Assembly: GCA_021732895.1 (NCBI GenBank)
Contig: JAKFWE010000116.1
Location: 1-15,245 of the forward strand
Length of the DNA: 15,245 bases
Direction of reading: 5' to 3'
DNA from: Allobosea sp.
GTDB taxonomy: Bacteria > Pseudomonadota > Alphaproteobacteria > Rhizobiales > Beijerinckiaceae
A program made the translations under genes and the position numbers. Each line of letters opens with the position of its first letter. Positions within the stretch are counted from its first letter, which is position 1. Below, piece by piece: positions 6,784 through 13,219 of the stretch. A model generated the notes under the pieces. It made no database searches. It was not told where the DNA came from and saw only the letters and a list, made by a program, of their open reading frames with translations.

Positions 6784-7211
6784 CGCATGCCGGCCGCGAC
6801 GGCGCCGCCCGCCGGCTCCGTCGCTCCCGTCCGCATCAGCGCAAGCCGCGCGATATGCCAGAGGCCGGAGAGGATGCAGGCGTTCTTGAGGAACTGGTGC
6901 GTCTGCCCGACGCGCTGCGCTCCCTCGAACATCCAGAACTGGTGGAAGAGCAAGGTCGCCATCACGGTGTAGACCGCCAGCGTCGCCGTTGTCGCCAGCA
7001 GCCTGTAGCCGGCGACGAGCGTGGCGGCGGCGCCGAGTTCGATCGCGATCGCGACATGGGCCGCCACGGCCGGTAGCGGAAAGCCGACGCCCGCGAGGCG
7101 GTTGGCGATGGCGCCGGGATCCATCAGCTTGCCGAGGCCGCTATAGACGAACAGCGCCGCCATCAGCACCCGCGCGGCGGCGTCGAGCATCCGCAATCTG
7201 GTCTCGGTCAT
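6780..7211 (-). CDS. DoxX family membrane protein
   Basis: A small inner-membrane protein, 143 residues from the chosen start, with four hydrophobic helices. The motifs are RVLMAALFVYSGLGKLMDP (first helix, DoxX hallmark), GVGFPLPAVAAHVAIAIELGAAATLVAGY, the third helix TATLAVYTVMATLLFH, and a C-terminal LKNACILSGLWHIAR. FHQFWMFEGAQRVGQTHQFLKN is also typical. DoxX-like proteins were first seen as a quinol oxidase subunit and also occur in thiol/redox complexes. No enzymatic role is established for this one. The ATG at 7211 is chosen because GAAGAGGAAAC precedes it at good spacing. A GTG at 7247 overlaps the upstream stop but encodes a polar leader that contains this ribosome binding site. It is set between the hydroxylase and maleylacetate reductase genes and coupled to the latter, so it likely serves hydroxyquinol metabolism or redox protection (inference). 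Confidence 0.87.
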   Translation of the reverse strand: MTETRLRMLDAAARVLMAALFVYSGLGKLMDPGAIANRLAGVGFPLPAVAAHVAIAIELGAAATLVAGYRLLATTATLAVYTVMATLLFHQFWMFEGAQRVGQTHQFLKNACILSGLWHIARLALMRTGATEPAGGAVAAGMR

Positions 7212-7243
7212 CGTCGTTTCCTCTTCCGGTTGTGAGCGGTTCG

Positions 7244-8476
7244 TCACGCAGCCGCCGCTTCAGCGGCGGCTTCGGCCTGCGGCAGGCCGGTCTGCTCGCG
7301 GTCGTAGAGCCAGGCGAGGTCGCCATGCAGCGCCTCGGTGGTCTTGCCGGCGAGGATGGCGTTCCGCACGAGCGCGTGCGCGCCCTGCGGGTGATAGACA
7401 TGGTCGCCGATCGCGCGCGATTGCAGCACGATCCGGGCCGTTCGGACGACGCGGGCGTCGCTGTAGCGCCGCAGCGCGGCGCGGATGTCGCCTCTCGCGC
7501 CGGCCAGTTCGGCGGCCAGACAGACCGCGTCCTCGAGCGCCATGCAGGCGCCCTGTGCGAGATACTGCATCGTCGGATGCGCGGCGTCGCCCAGCAGCGT
7601 GACCGCGCCATCGACCCAGTCCGCGATCGGCTCGCGATCGCACAGGACCCAGAATTTCCAGTCGCGCCCGTGTCGCAGCAGCGCGCGCGCCCGGTCGTGC
7701 ACGTGTGCGAAGCTGCGTTCGACCTCCGCCTGCGCCACGGCGCGTCCGGAGACCGCCTCGCTGGCGCCATTCTGGACGGTGACGGCGAAGTTGAAGAGCT
7801 TCCAGCCTGACAGCGGGTAATGCACGATGTGGCATTTCGGACCCGCCCAGAGCGTCGCGGCGTTCCAGCGGAACTCCTCGGGCATCAGCTCGATCGGGAT
7901 CACGCTGCGAAAGGTCGTGTGCCCGGTGACGCGCGGCGTCTCCGGCCCGACGAGCTGTCGCCGGATGCGCGACCAGAGCCCGTCGCAGCCGATCAGGGCG
8001 GCGCCCTCGACTGCGCCGCCATCGGCGAGCAAGGCCGTCACCCCGTCGCCCAGATGACGGTAGCCGATCACCTCGGCGCCCGTGCGGATCTCGATCAACG
8101 GCTCGGCGGCGCAGGCCCGGGCGAGCATGCGGTGCATCTCGCCGCGATGGACGACGGCGTAGGGATTGCCGAAACGGGTCCTGAACCGCTCGCCGAGATC
8201 GACCCGGCAGAGCTCCTGCGCGGTGGTGGCGTCCATCAACCGCAGGCAATCGACGAAGATGCCGATCCGGCGAATGTCCTCGCCGAGCCCGAGCAGGTCG
8301 AGCGCGTGGAACGCGTTGGGTCCGAGCTGGATGCCGGCGCCGAGCTCGCCGAGGGCGGGCGCGCGCTCCAGCACGAGGGCGGGCAGCCCGCGCCGCGCCA
8401 GCGCCAGCGCGGCGGCCAGTCCGCCGATGCCGCCGCCGGCGATGATGATCGGGCGCGCGCGCGCGTCGATGGCCAT
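7244..8476 (-). CDS. FAD-dependent monooxygenase, probable resorcinol 4-hydroxylase
   Basis: A single-component class A flavoprotein hydroxylase of 410 residues, proposed to convert resorcinol to hydroxyquinol using NAD(P)H and O2. Fingerprints: GGGIGG (14-19) for the FAD ADP moiety, GCDGLWSRIR (163-172, the DG motif), and LLGDAAHP (294-301, the GD motif) running into MQYLAQGACMALEDAV. The best resemblance I recall is to 3-hydroxybenzoate 6-hydroxylase. His216 and Gln304 fall where that enzyme has its active-site His and Gln, so the substrate is a phenol with a meta-related oxygen. Resorcinol is inferred from the operon: decarboxylase upstream, hydroxyquinol dioxygenase downstream. The start is supported by GGAGGGAGG eight or so bases before ATG 8476. 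The C-terminus is an Ala-rich tail encoded by a short inverted repeat. Confidence 0.85.
   Translation of the reverse strand: MAIDARARPIIIAGGGIGGLAAALALARRGLPALVLERAPALGELGAGIQLGPNAFHALDLLGLGEDIRRIGIFVDCLRLMDATTAQELCRVDLGERFRTRFGNPYAVVHRGEMHRMLARACAAEPLIEIRTGAEVIGYRHLGDGVTALLADGGAVEGAALIGCDGLWSRIRRQLVGPETPRVTGHTTFRSVIPIELMPEEFRWNAATLWAGPKCHIVHYPLSGWKLFNFAVTVQNGASEAVSGRAVAQAEVERSFAHVHDRARALLRHGRDWKFWVLCDREPIADWVDGAVTLLGDAAHPTMQYLAQGACMALEDAVCLAAELAGARGDIRAALRRYSDARVVRTARIVLQSRAIGDHVYHPQGAHALVRNAILAGKTTEALHGDLAWLYDREQTGLPQAEAAAEAAAA
7251..7289. repeat. Two tandem hairpins at the 3' end of the monooxygenase gene
   Basis: GCCGCCGCT (7251-7259) pairs with AGCGGCGGC (7262-7270). Directly beside it, CGGCCTG (7273-7279) pairs with CAGGCCG (7283-7289). 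Both lie within the last 15 codons of the monooxygenase gene, just before the DoxX ribosome binding site. They explain the Ala-rich C-terminus. They could act as an internal mRNA stabiliser or attenuator within the operon (inference). Confidence 0.5.
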
Positions 8477-8492
8477 GGCAGCCTCCCTCCGG

Positions 8493-9497
8493 TCAGACGC
8501 GTTGCGCGAGGCCGCGGACGAACATCACCTCGGTCCGGAGCGCCTCCGAGGCGGCCATCAGCTGGGTCGTCGCCTGCGTGAACTGTTCCTGCAGTTCGCG
8601 CTGGAAAGCCGGGGAGGCCGTCGTCAGCTCGCCGCCGTTCTGCGTCCAGCGCTGGCCGGCCTGCTCGATGTCCGTGCGACCCCAGGCGATCGCGTCGGCC
8701 TCGGCGGCGGCCGCCCCGGCCAGGACGATGGCGCGCAGATCCTCCGGCAGGCGCGACAGGAAGCGCCGGTTCACCGCGACGGTCACGATCAGCGGCCAGG
8801 TCGGCACGATCGTGAGCTGCTTGGCGACGTCGTAGTAGCGGAAGGCGGAGACGACCGTCGACGACGAGATGACGGCGTCGATCGCGCCGGTCTGGAGCGA
8901 CGGCATCACCTCCGACAGCGCCATCGGCACGGGAATGGCGCCGATGCGCTTCATCGGCTCGATCTGGAGCGGGGTTCCCAGCGTGCGGATCTTCAGGCCG
9001 CGCATGTCCTCGACCGAGCGGATCGGCCGGCGGGCGAGGATCGCGTTCGGGCTGTGCAGGAACAGCGCGACGCTCTGGATGCCGCGCGCGGCCCCGAACT
9101 CGAAGGCGCGTCGGCGCAGGTCGGCGTCGGCCAGGATCTGGCGCGTGCGCTCGCCGTCGCCGAACAGGCCGGCCACGTCGAAGACCTGGAAGCGCGGGTC
9201 GATCTGGCCCAGAAAGGAGGTCGCCGTGATGAAGGCGTCGATCGTCCCGAGCGTCACGCCGTCGACCATGCTCGGGATCGGTCCGAGCTGGCTGGCGGGG
9301 AAGATCTGGACCGTGATGCGGCCGCCGGAGCGGGCCTCGACCCGTTCCTTGAACCGCTTCTGATATTCGTGCTGGACATCGTTGAGCGTCGCCGAGGCGA
9401 ACCGCAGCGTGACCGGCGCCTGGGCTCGCGAAAGGGTCGGCGTGGCGATCGATAGGCCGGCTGCGACGGAGCCGGTAAGCAGGCGTCGACGGTCCAT
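8493..9497 (-). CDS. dctP: TRAP transporter substrate-binding protein, DctP family
   Basis: Periplasmic solute receptor of a tripartite ATP-independent importer, 334 residues. The N-terminus MDRRRLLTGSVAAG is a signal peptide with a twin-arginine-like start and a cleavage site near SRAQA (about residue 27). The mature protein has the DctP pattern: LRFASATLNDVQHEYQ, FKERVEARSGGRITVQIFPASQLG, MVDGVTLGTIDAFI, MRGLKIRTLG, where Arg171 is the conserved carboxylate-binding arginine, and SEVMPSLQTGAIDAVISSS. The arginine fits a carboxylate ligand. The operon suggests gamma-resorcylate (inference). The start at 9497 is chosen over upstream in-frame codons because the signal peptide begins there and GGGAGGGAG precedes it. 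The gene lies 16 bases upstream of the monooxygenase and 49 bases downstream of dctM. Confidence 0.93.
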   Translation of the reverse strand: MDRRRLLTGSVAAGLSIATPTLSRAQAPVTLRFASATLNDVQHEYQKRFKERVEARSGGRITVQIFPASQLGPIPSMVDGVTLGTIDAFITATSFLGQIDPRFQVFDVAGLFGDGERTRQILADADLRRRAFEFGAARGIQSVALFLHSPNAILARRPIRSVEDMRGLKIRTLGTPLQIEPMKRIGAIPVPMALSEVMPSLQTGAIDAVISSSTVVSAFRYYDVAKQLTIVPTWPLIVTVAVNRRFLSRLPEDLRAIVLAGAAAAEADAIAWGRTDIEQAGQRWTQNGGELTTASPAFQRELQEQFTQATTQLMAASEALRTEVMFVRGLAQRV

Positions 9498-9546
9498 GGC
9501 GTGTTCTCCCTCCCGTTGGTTTCTGTCGTTGGTCTGTCCGGCGGCC

Positions 9547-10824
9547 TCATCCGAAGATCGCGCGCGGCAGCCACAGCGAAAGCTCCGGCGCATAGGTGAC
9601 GATGACGAGCGCCATGAGCTGGACGCCGAGGATCGGCCAGATGCCGCGGATGATGGTGCGCAGCGGGATCGCGAACGCGCTCTGGACCACGAACATGTTG
9701 AGCCCGAACGGCGGGTGAAACAGGCCGAGCGCGAGGTTCAGCGAGACGACGACCCCGAAATGGACCATGTCCACGCCCGCCGCCTTCATGATGGGCACGA
9801 CGAGCGGGGTCACCACCAGGATCGCCGCGATCGGATCGAGCACCATCCCGATCAGCAGGAAGACGATGTTGACGGCCGCCAGCAGCAGCCATTGCGACAG
9901 GTTCAGCGCCTGCAGCCAGTCGGCCAGCGCCTGCGGGATCTGGTTGATCGTCAGCACCCAGGCGAAGACGCCCGCCGCAGCCAGGATGATCATGATCTGC
10001 GCCGTTACGAAGGCGGTCTGGCGGGCGATGGCGAAGATGTCGGCGGCGGTCAGGTCGCGATAGACGAAGCGCGTCACCAGGGCGGCGGCGAGACAGGCGA
10101 CGCCGGCCGCCTCGGTCGGCGAGAACACGCCGCCATAGATGCCGCCGAGAATGATGAAGGGCGGCAGCAAGGCGAAGACGCTGCCCCGGATCGCGGCCAG
10201 GGCGCGCCGTCCATCGAAGGAGCCGCCGTCGCTGATGGCGCCGCGACGAGCGACCCACAGCACATAGAGCGCCGTCAGTCCAGCGACGAGCAGAGCCGGC
10301 AAAAGACCTGCGGCGTAGAGCCTCGGCACCGATTCGTTCGCCGCGACGCCGTAGATCAGCAGCGGGATCGAAGGCGGGATCAGGATGTCGATCGTGCCGG
10401 CCGAGGCGAGCAGCCCCGCCGAAACGTGCTCCGGGTATCCCGCCCGGCGCAGCGAGGGCAGCATCAGCTTGCCGACCGTCGCCACCGTCGCGGGAGCAGA
10501 GCCCGAGATCGCGCCGAAGATCGCATTCGTGCCGACGGTGGTGAGGCCGACCTTGCCGCGCACCGGACCGGTGGTTTCCTGAACGAGATCGACGATGCGG
10601 CGCGCGACCGAGCCGCGGCCCATCAATTCGCCGGCGTAGATGAAGAACGGAATGGCGAGCAGCGCGAAGGCGTCGATGACCCCGAACAACGATTGATGCA
10701 GCGCGGCCGCCGGCAGATCCATGAAGAGCAGGATCGCGACGGCCGCCGCCGCGAGCAGCACGACGAAGACCGGAAAGCCGAGCGCCAGCAGCCCGGTCGG
10801 CAAGATGAGGAGCGCGAAGGTCAT
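9547..10824 (-). CDS. dctM: TRAP transporter large permease subunit, DctM family
   Basis: The ion-coupled transport subunit, 425 residues, with about a dozen membrane helices. Recognisable DctM features in order: N-terminal GFPVFVVLLAAAAVA, IPFFIYAGELMGRGSVARRIVDL, GTNAIFGAISGSAPATVATVG (the conserved G-SGS-AT signature), SAGTIDILIPPSIPLLIYG (I-PPS motif), GVFSPTEAAGVA, and the C-terminal LDPIAAILVVTPLVVPIMKAAGVD with LGLFHPPFGLNMFV. Substrate is delivered by DctP and carried in with Na+ or H+. The ATG at 10824 overlaps the dctQ stop (ATGA, 10821-10824), so translation of the two membrane subunits is coupled. This start fits the hydrophobic N-terminus, and an earlier in-frame codon would add a charged Arg/Ala-rich leader. 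Confidence 0.95.
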   Translation of the reverse strand: MTFALLILPTGLLALGFPVFVVLLAAAAVAILLFMDLPAAALHQSLFGVIDAFALLAIPFFIYAGELMGRGSVARRIVDLVQETTGPVRGKVGLTTVGTNAIFGAISGSAPATVATVGKLMLPSLRRAGYPEHVSAGLLASAGTIDILIPPSIPLLIYGVAANESVPRLYAAGLLPALLVAGLTALYVLWVARRGAISDGGSFDGRRALAAIRGSVFALLPPFIILGGIYGGVFSPTEAAGVACLAAALVTRFVYRDLTAADIFAIARQTAFVTAQIMIILAAAGVFAWVLTINQIPQALADWLQALNLSQWLLLAAVNIVFLLIGMVLDPIAAILVVTPLVVPIMKAAGVDMVHFGVVVSLNLALGLFHPPFGLNMFVVQSAFAIPLRTIIRGIWPILGVQLMALVIVTYAPELSLWLPRAIFG

Positions 10825-11381
10825 GGCCGCGCCTCCTCGTCCGCCCGCGGCGCCGGGCGCAGCCCGAGCGCGCGCAGCCCCGCCATCGCCGCGGCGAGCC
10901 ACAGACCGGTCGCGACCGCGCCGTGCGGCAGAACCATCGGAAGCCCGGCCGCGAGCGAGCGCTGGCCGAAATGCGCCATTTCAGCCGCCATCGCCGCCGA
11001 GGCCCAGCCGACGACCGCGCAGAGCAGCATGATCGCCAGATGCGCGCCGCGTCGCGCGGCCGCAGCGAGGCGCGGCGGCAACCCGTCGATCAAAACGTCG
11101 AGCCGCAGATGGGCGTCGCGCCAGGTCACCGGCACCGCGCCGAGGAAGATCACCGCGATCATGCCGTAGACGAGGATCTCGTCGGCTCCGACGATCGCGT
11201 AGCCGAAGACATAGCGCCCAAGGACATTGGCGCAGTTCAGCGCGACGCCGGCCACGATCCCGGCGGCGAGCAGGATCTCGACGCCACGGCAGAGGCCGTC
11301 CGCCGCGGCCTCGACGCCGCGCCCCAGCCTGCGGCCGACCGGCAGCGGCAGCGGATCGGCCGGGACGGCGTCCTGAGACAT
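10821..11381 (-). CDS. dctQ: TRAP transporter small permease subunit, DctQ family
   Basis: A 186-residue membrane partner of DctM with four helices: about residues 34-56 (EILLAAGIVAGVALNCANVLG), 67-85 (DEILVYGMIAVIFLGAVPV), 113-133 (HLAIMLLCAVVGWASAAM) and 150-170. The motif RYVFGYAIVGADEI (56-69) followed by WRDAHLRLDVL (87-97) is the DctQ signature. The start at 11381 (MSQDAVPADP) lies 8 bases after the decarboxylase stop. Its ribosome binding site is poor, so translational coupling to the decarboxylase is likely. The frame runs open much further upstream, but that region is antisense-phase reading of the decarboxylase gene. Together with dctM and dctP it makes a complete three-part transporter placed directly behind the first catabolic gene. 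Confidence 0.92.
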   Translation of the reverse strand: MSQDAVPADPLPLPVGRRLGRGVEAAADGLCRGVEILLAAGIVAGVALNCANVLGRYVFGYAIVGADEILVYGMIAVIFLGAVPVTWRDAHLRLDVLIDGLPPRLAAAARRGAHLAIMLLCAVVGWASAAMAAEMAHFGQRSLAAGLPMVLPHGAVATGLWLAAAMAGLRALGLRPAPRADEEARP

Positions 11382-11389
11382 CACGCGCG

Positions 11390-12403
11390 CTACTCGGCTG
11401 CGCGCACGAGCGCGCCGGTCGACGCGTCGTCGAGCTTGAAAAGGTTCATCGCGTTGGTCCGGCCGATCTTTCGCCGGTCGTTCTCGCTGATGCTGGCGGC
11501 GTCGAACCAGTGCGCCGCGTGATCGACATTTTCGAAGGGCCAGTCGACCGAGAACAGGATGCGGTCGGCGCCCAATTCGAGAATGGCGTCGATCAGCGTC
11601 TGGGTCCGGAAGTTCCCGGAGGTCGTGAGCCAGAAGTTTCTCTGGACATAGGAGGCGATCGAGCCCTTCGCCCGATGTCGCGGCGGGTGCTTGACCCAGC
11701 CGTTGCGGTGGTCGATCCGCCAGAGGCTGTAGGGCAGGCCCTCGCCCAGGTGGCCGAGGATGATCTTGAGGTCGGGACACTCGTCGAACAGACCGGACCC
11801 GATCAGCCGCAGCGCATGCACGGCCGTTTCCTGGCCGAAGGCCCAGGTCGGTCCGAGCAGCCATTCATGGCCGCGGTAGATCTCGGCATGCGCCGCCAGC
11901 GGATTGCGCGGATGCAGGTAGAACGGCGCGTCGAGCGCCTGGGCCGCGCGCCAGAAGCCGCGATAGTCGGCGTGGTCGTAATAGAGCGTGGCGTCGCCGT
12001 CGCCGCGCTGCGAGAAACCGTTGACCAGCGCTCCGCGAAAGCCGAGATCGCGCATGCAGCGCTCGAGCTCACGCGCCGCCGCCTCCGGATCCTGCATCGG
12101 CAGGGCGGCGAAGGCCTGAAAACGGTCGGGCCGGCGCGCCACCTGCTCGGCGAGGGCGTCGTTAGCGCGCCGCGCGAGCTCGATGGCGCGTCCGGTCTCG
12201 CGCACGGCCTGCACCGCCGGCGCGTTGAGCGAGAGAATCATCGTCTCGACGCCGTGGGCGTCCATTTCGAACAGCCGGCGCTCGTGGATGTCGAGCAGCC
12301 TCGCCTTGAGCTCGGGCCAATAGCTCTCGGGCACGAAGCCGGCGGAGTCCTGGACCGTCTCGGCCGTCGCGAAATGTTCCTCGAGAGCAATCTTGCCACG
12401 CAT
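11390..12403 (-). CDS. graF: Gamma-resorcylate decarboxylase (2,6-dihydroxybenzoate decarboxylase)
   Basis: An amidohydrolase-superfamily, metal-dependent, cofactor-free decarboxylase turning gamma-resorcylate into resorcinol and CO2 (reversible). The 337 residues match the Rhizobium enzyme as I recall it over essentially the whole length, for example LDIHERRLFEMDAHGVETMI and TTSGNFRTQTLIDAILE. Residue numbers coincide with its active site: Glu8 and His10 (ALEEHF), His164 (FYLHPRNP), His218 (IILGHLGEG), Asp287 (FSVDWPFEN), plus Phe23 and Arg229. This makes it one of the most specific identifications in the window and fixes the pathway. The start ATG at 12403 has GGAGACGG upstream. It is the first gene of the - strand operon, with a candidate promoter and palindromic operator about 120-150 bases upstream, shared with the divergent marR. 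An isoenzyme for 2,3-dihydroxybenzoate or salicylate is less likely. Confidence 0.95.
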   Translation of the reverse strand: MRGKIALEEHFATAETVQDSAGFVPESYWPELKARLLDIHERRLFEMDAHGVETMILSLNAPAVQAVRETGRAIELARRANDALAEQVARRPDRFQAFAALPMQDPEAAARELERCMRDLGFRGALVNGFSQRGDGDATLYYDHADYRGFWRAAQALDAPFYLHPRNPLAAHAEIYRGHEWLLGPTWAFGQETAVHALRLIGSGLFDECPDLKIILGHLGEGLPYSLWRIDHRNGWVKHPPRHRAKGSIASYVQRNFWLTTSGNFRTQTLIDAILELGADRILFSVDWPFENVDHAAHWFDAASISENDRRKIGRTNAMNLFKLDDASTGALVRAAE

Positions 12404-12525
12404 CCGCCCGTCTCCGTGATCTGGCGCGAGAGGTGAACGCAGGGCGAAGACGATGCGGGAGCCGGCGCGCCCGCCTCCTCGTTCGTTTCCCCTTGCGATC
12501 GGTCTCGAGCCGATTTATTGCATTC

Positions 12526-12554
12526 ACAATTATTGCAAATGCAAATGTTGTCAA
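12526..12554 (-). promoter_or_regulatory. Candidate promoter of the gamma-resorcylate operon
   Basis: On the - strand a perfect TTGACA hexamer lies at 12554-12549. A 17-base spacer then leads to AATTGT (12531-12526), a weak -10 with three matches. This would place the transcription start near 12519, giving a leader of about 115 bases before ATG 12403. The spacer contains the TTGCAAATGCAA palindrome. The -35 is convincing and the -10 uncertain. Confidence 0.5.
12533..12544. promoter_or_regulatory. Candidate MarR operator palindrome TTGCAAATGCAA
   Basis: TTGCA (12533-12537) and TGCAA (12540-12544) form a 12-bp palindrome in an AT-rich island of the intergenic region between the decarboxylase and marR genes. 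A wider pair, TTGCATT (12518-12524) with AATGCAA (12538-12544), overlaps it, and CAATTATTG (12527-12535) is a third small palindrome. MarR proteins usually bind such 12-20 bp palindromes. The site lies just downstream of a -35 hexamer for the catabolic operon, so binding would block that promoter (inference). Confidence 0.6.
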
Positions 12555-12620
12555 TGGGATTTTTTCGATGGAAGCAGGCGTCGCCGGTCTCGAGCCAAAA
12601 CTGTCGATGATGGAGCCAGG

Positions 12621-13079
12621 ATGTACCGCCTGACGAACTCGTTCCCCTATCTGCTGACGCGGGCGGGCGTGCGCATGGGCGAACTCTTTTCCGCTGAACT
12701 GGCGGAGATCGGCATGACCCTGCCGATGTACCGGGTGCTCGCCGCGCTCTGGGAAAAGGATGGTCAGAAGCTCTCCGAACTGGCGGTCATGATCGGCCTG
12801 GAGCTCTCGACGCTGTCGCGACTGATCGGCGAGATGCAGCGGCGGGACCTCGTCCTGCGACGGCGCAAGATCGGCGACGACCGTTCGCTGCTGCTGTCCC
12901 TGACCGAAGCCGGACGCGCGCAGGTCGGTTCGCTGATCCCGCGCGCGCAGCATTACGAGGCTTTGGCGGTGCGCGGGTTCTCCGCCGAGGAGATCGCCAC
13001 CATGAAGGCGGCGTTCGGGAGAATCCTCGGCAATCTGTCCGCCGAGGCGAGCGCCGGCGAGCAGGAGGCAGCCGAGTAG
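12621..13079 (+). CDS. MarR family transcriptional regulator
   Basis: A 152-residue winged-helix DNA-binding protein, probably a dimeric repressor that lets go of DNA when a phenolic ligand binds. Helix 1 (NSFPYLLTRAGVRMGELFSAEL) and LTLPMYRVLAALWEKD-type helices precede the reader helix: LSELAVMIGLELSTLSRLIGEMQRRDLVLRRR covers about residues 51-82. The wing carries the DDRS motif (IGDDRSLLLSLTEAGR, 84-99), as in classical MarR proteins. The ATG at 12621 has GGAG five bases ahead. No other methionine in this frame lies between it and the AT-rich promoter island. It is divergent from the decarboxylase gene across 217 bases. The Rhodococcus gamma-resorcylate cluster is, as I recall, also under a MarR protein (TsdR), which supports it as the local regulator. 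Effector unknown, with gamma-resorcylate the leading guess. Confidence 0.9.
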   Translation: MYRLTNSFPYLLTRAGVRMGELFSAELAEIGMTLPMYRVLAALWEKDGQKLSELAVMIGLELSTLSRLIGEMQRRDLVLRRRKIGDDRSLLLSLTEAGRAQVGSLIPRAQHYEALAVRGFSAEEIATMKAAFGRILGNLSAEASAGEQEAAE

Positions 13080-13219
13080 AATCGGTTCGCCGCGGCGGCG
13101 CGCGCACGGACCCCGACGCTCGTCCGGCTCATGCGGAGCGCCGTGCGGTCCGTGGTGGCGGCACTGAAGGGCGGGCGCGGCCGGCGCATCGAACCTGGCG
13201 GAATCGCCGAGCAGGTGCG

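Larger units (their letters stand above)
12501..12596. repeat. 11-bp direct repeat flanking the divergent promoter
   Basis: GGTCTCGAGCC occurs at 12501-12511 and again at 12586-12596, 85 bases apart, with the AT-rich promoter segment between them. Each contains the palindrome CTCGAG. The left copy also sits inside ATCGG...CCGAT (12498-12514). The spacing is about eight helical turns. They could be auxiliary protein-binding sites, and no function is established. Confidence 0.5.

Noticed and set aside
7212..7247. GTG start for the DoxX protein at 7247, overlapping the upstream stop
   Set aside because: The extra 12 residues are polar and the segment contains the GAAGAGGAAAC ribosome binding site of the ATG at 7211.
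9382..11169. 595-codon open frame on the + strand opposite the TRAP genes
   Set aside because: It is highly charged, low-complexity sequence without hydrophobic or domain structure, antisense to dctM and dctQ.
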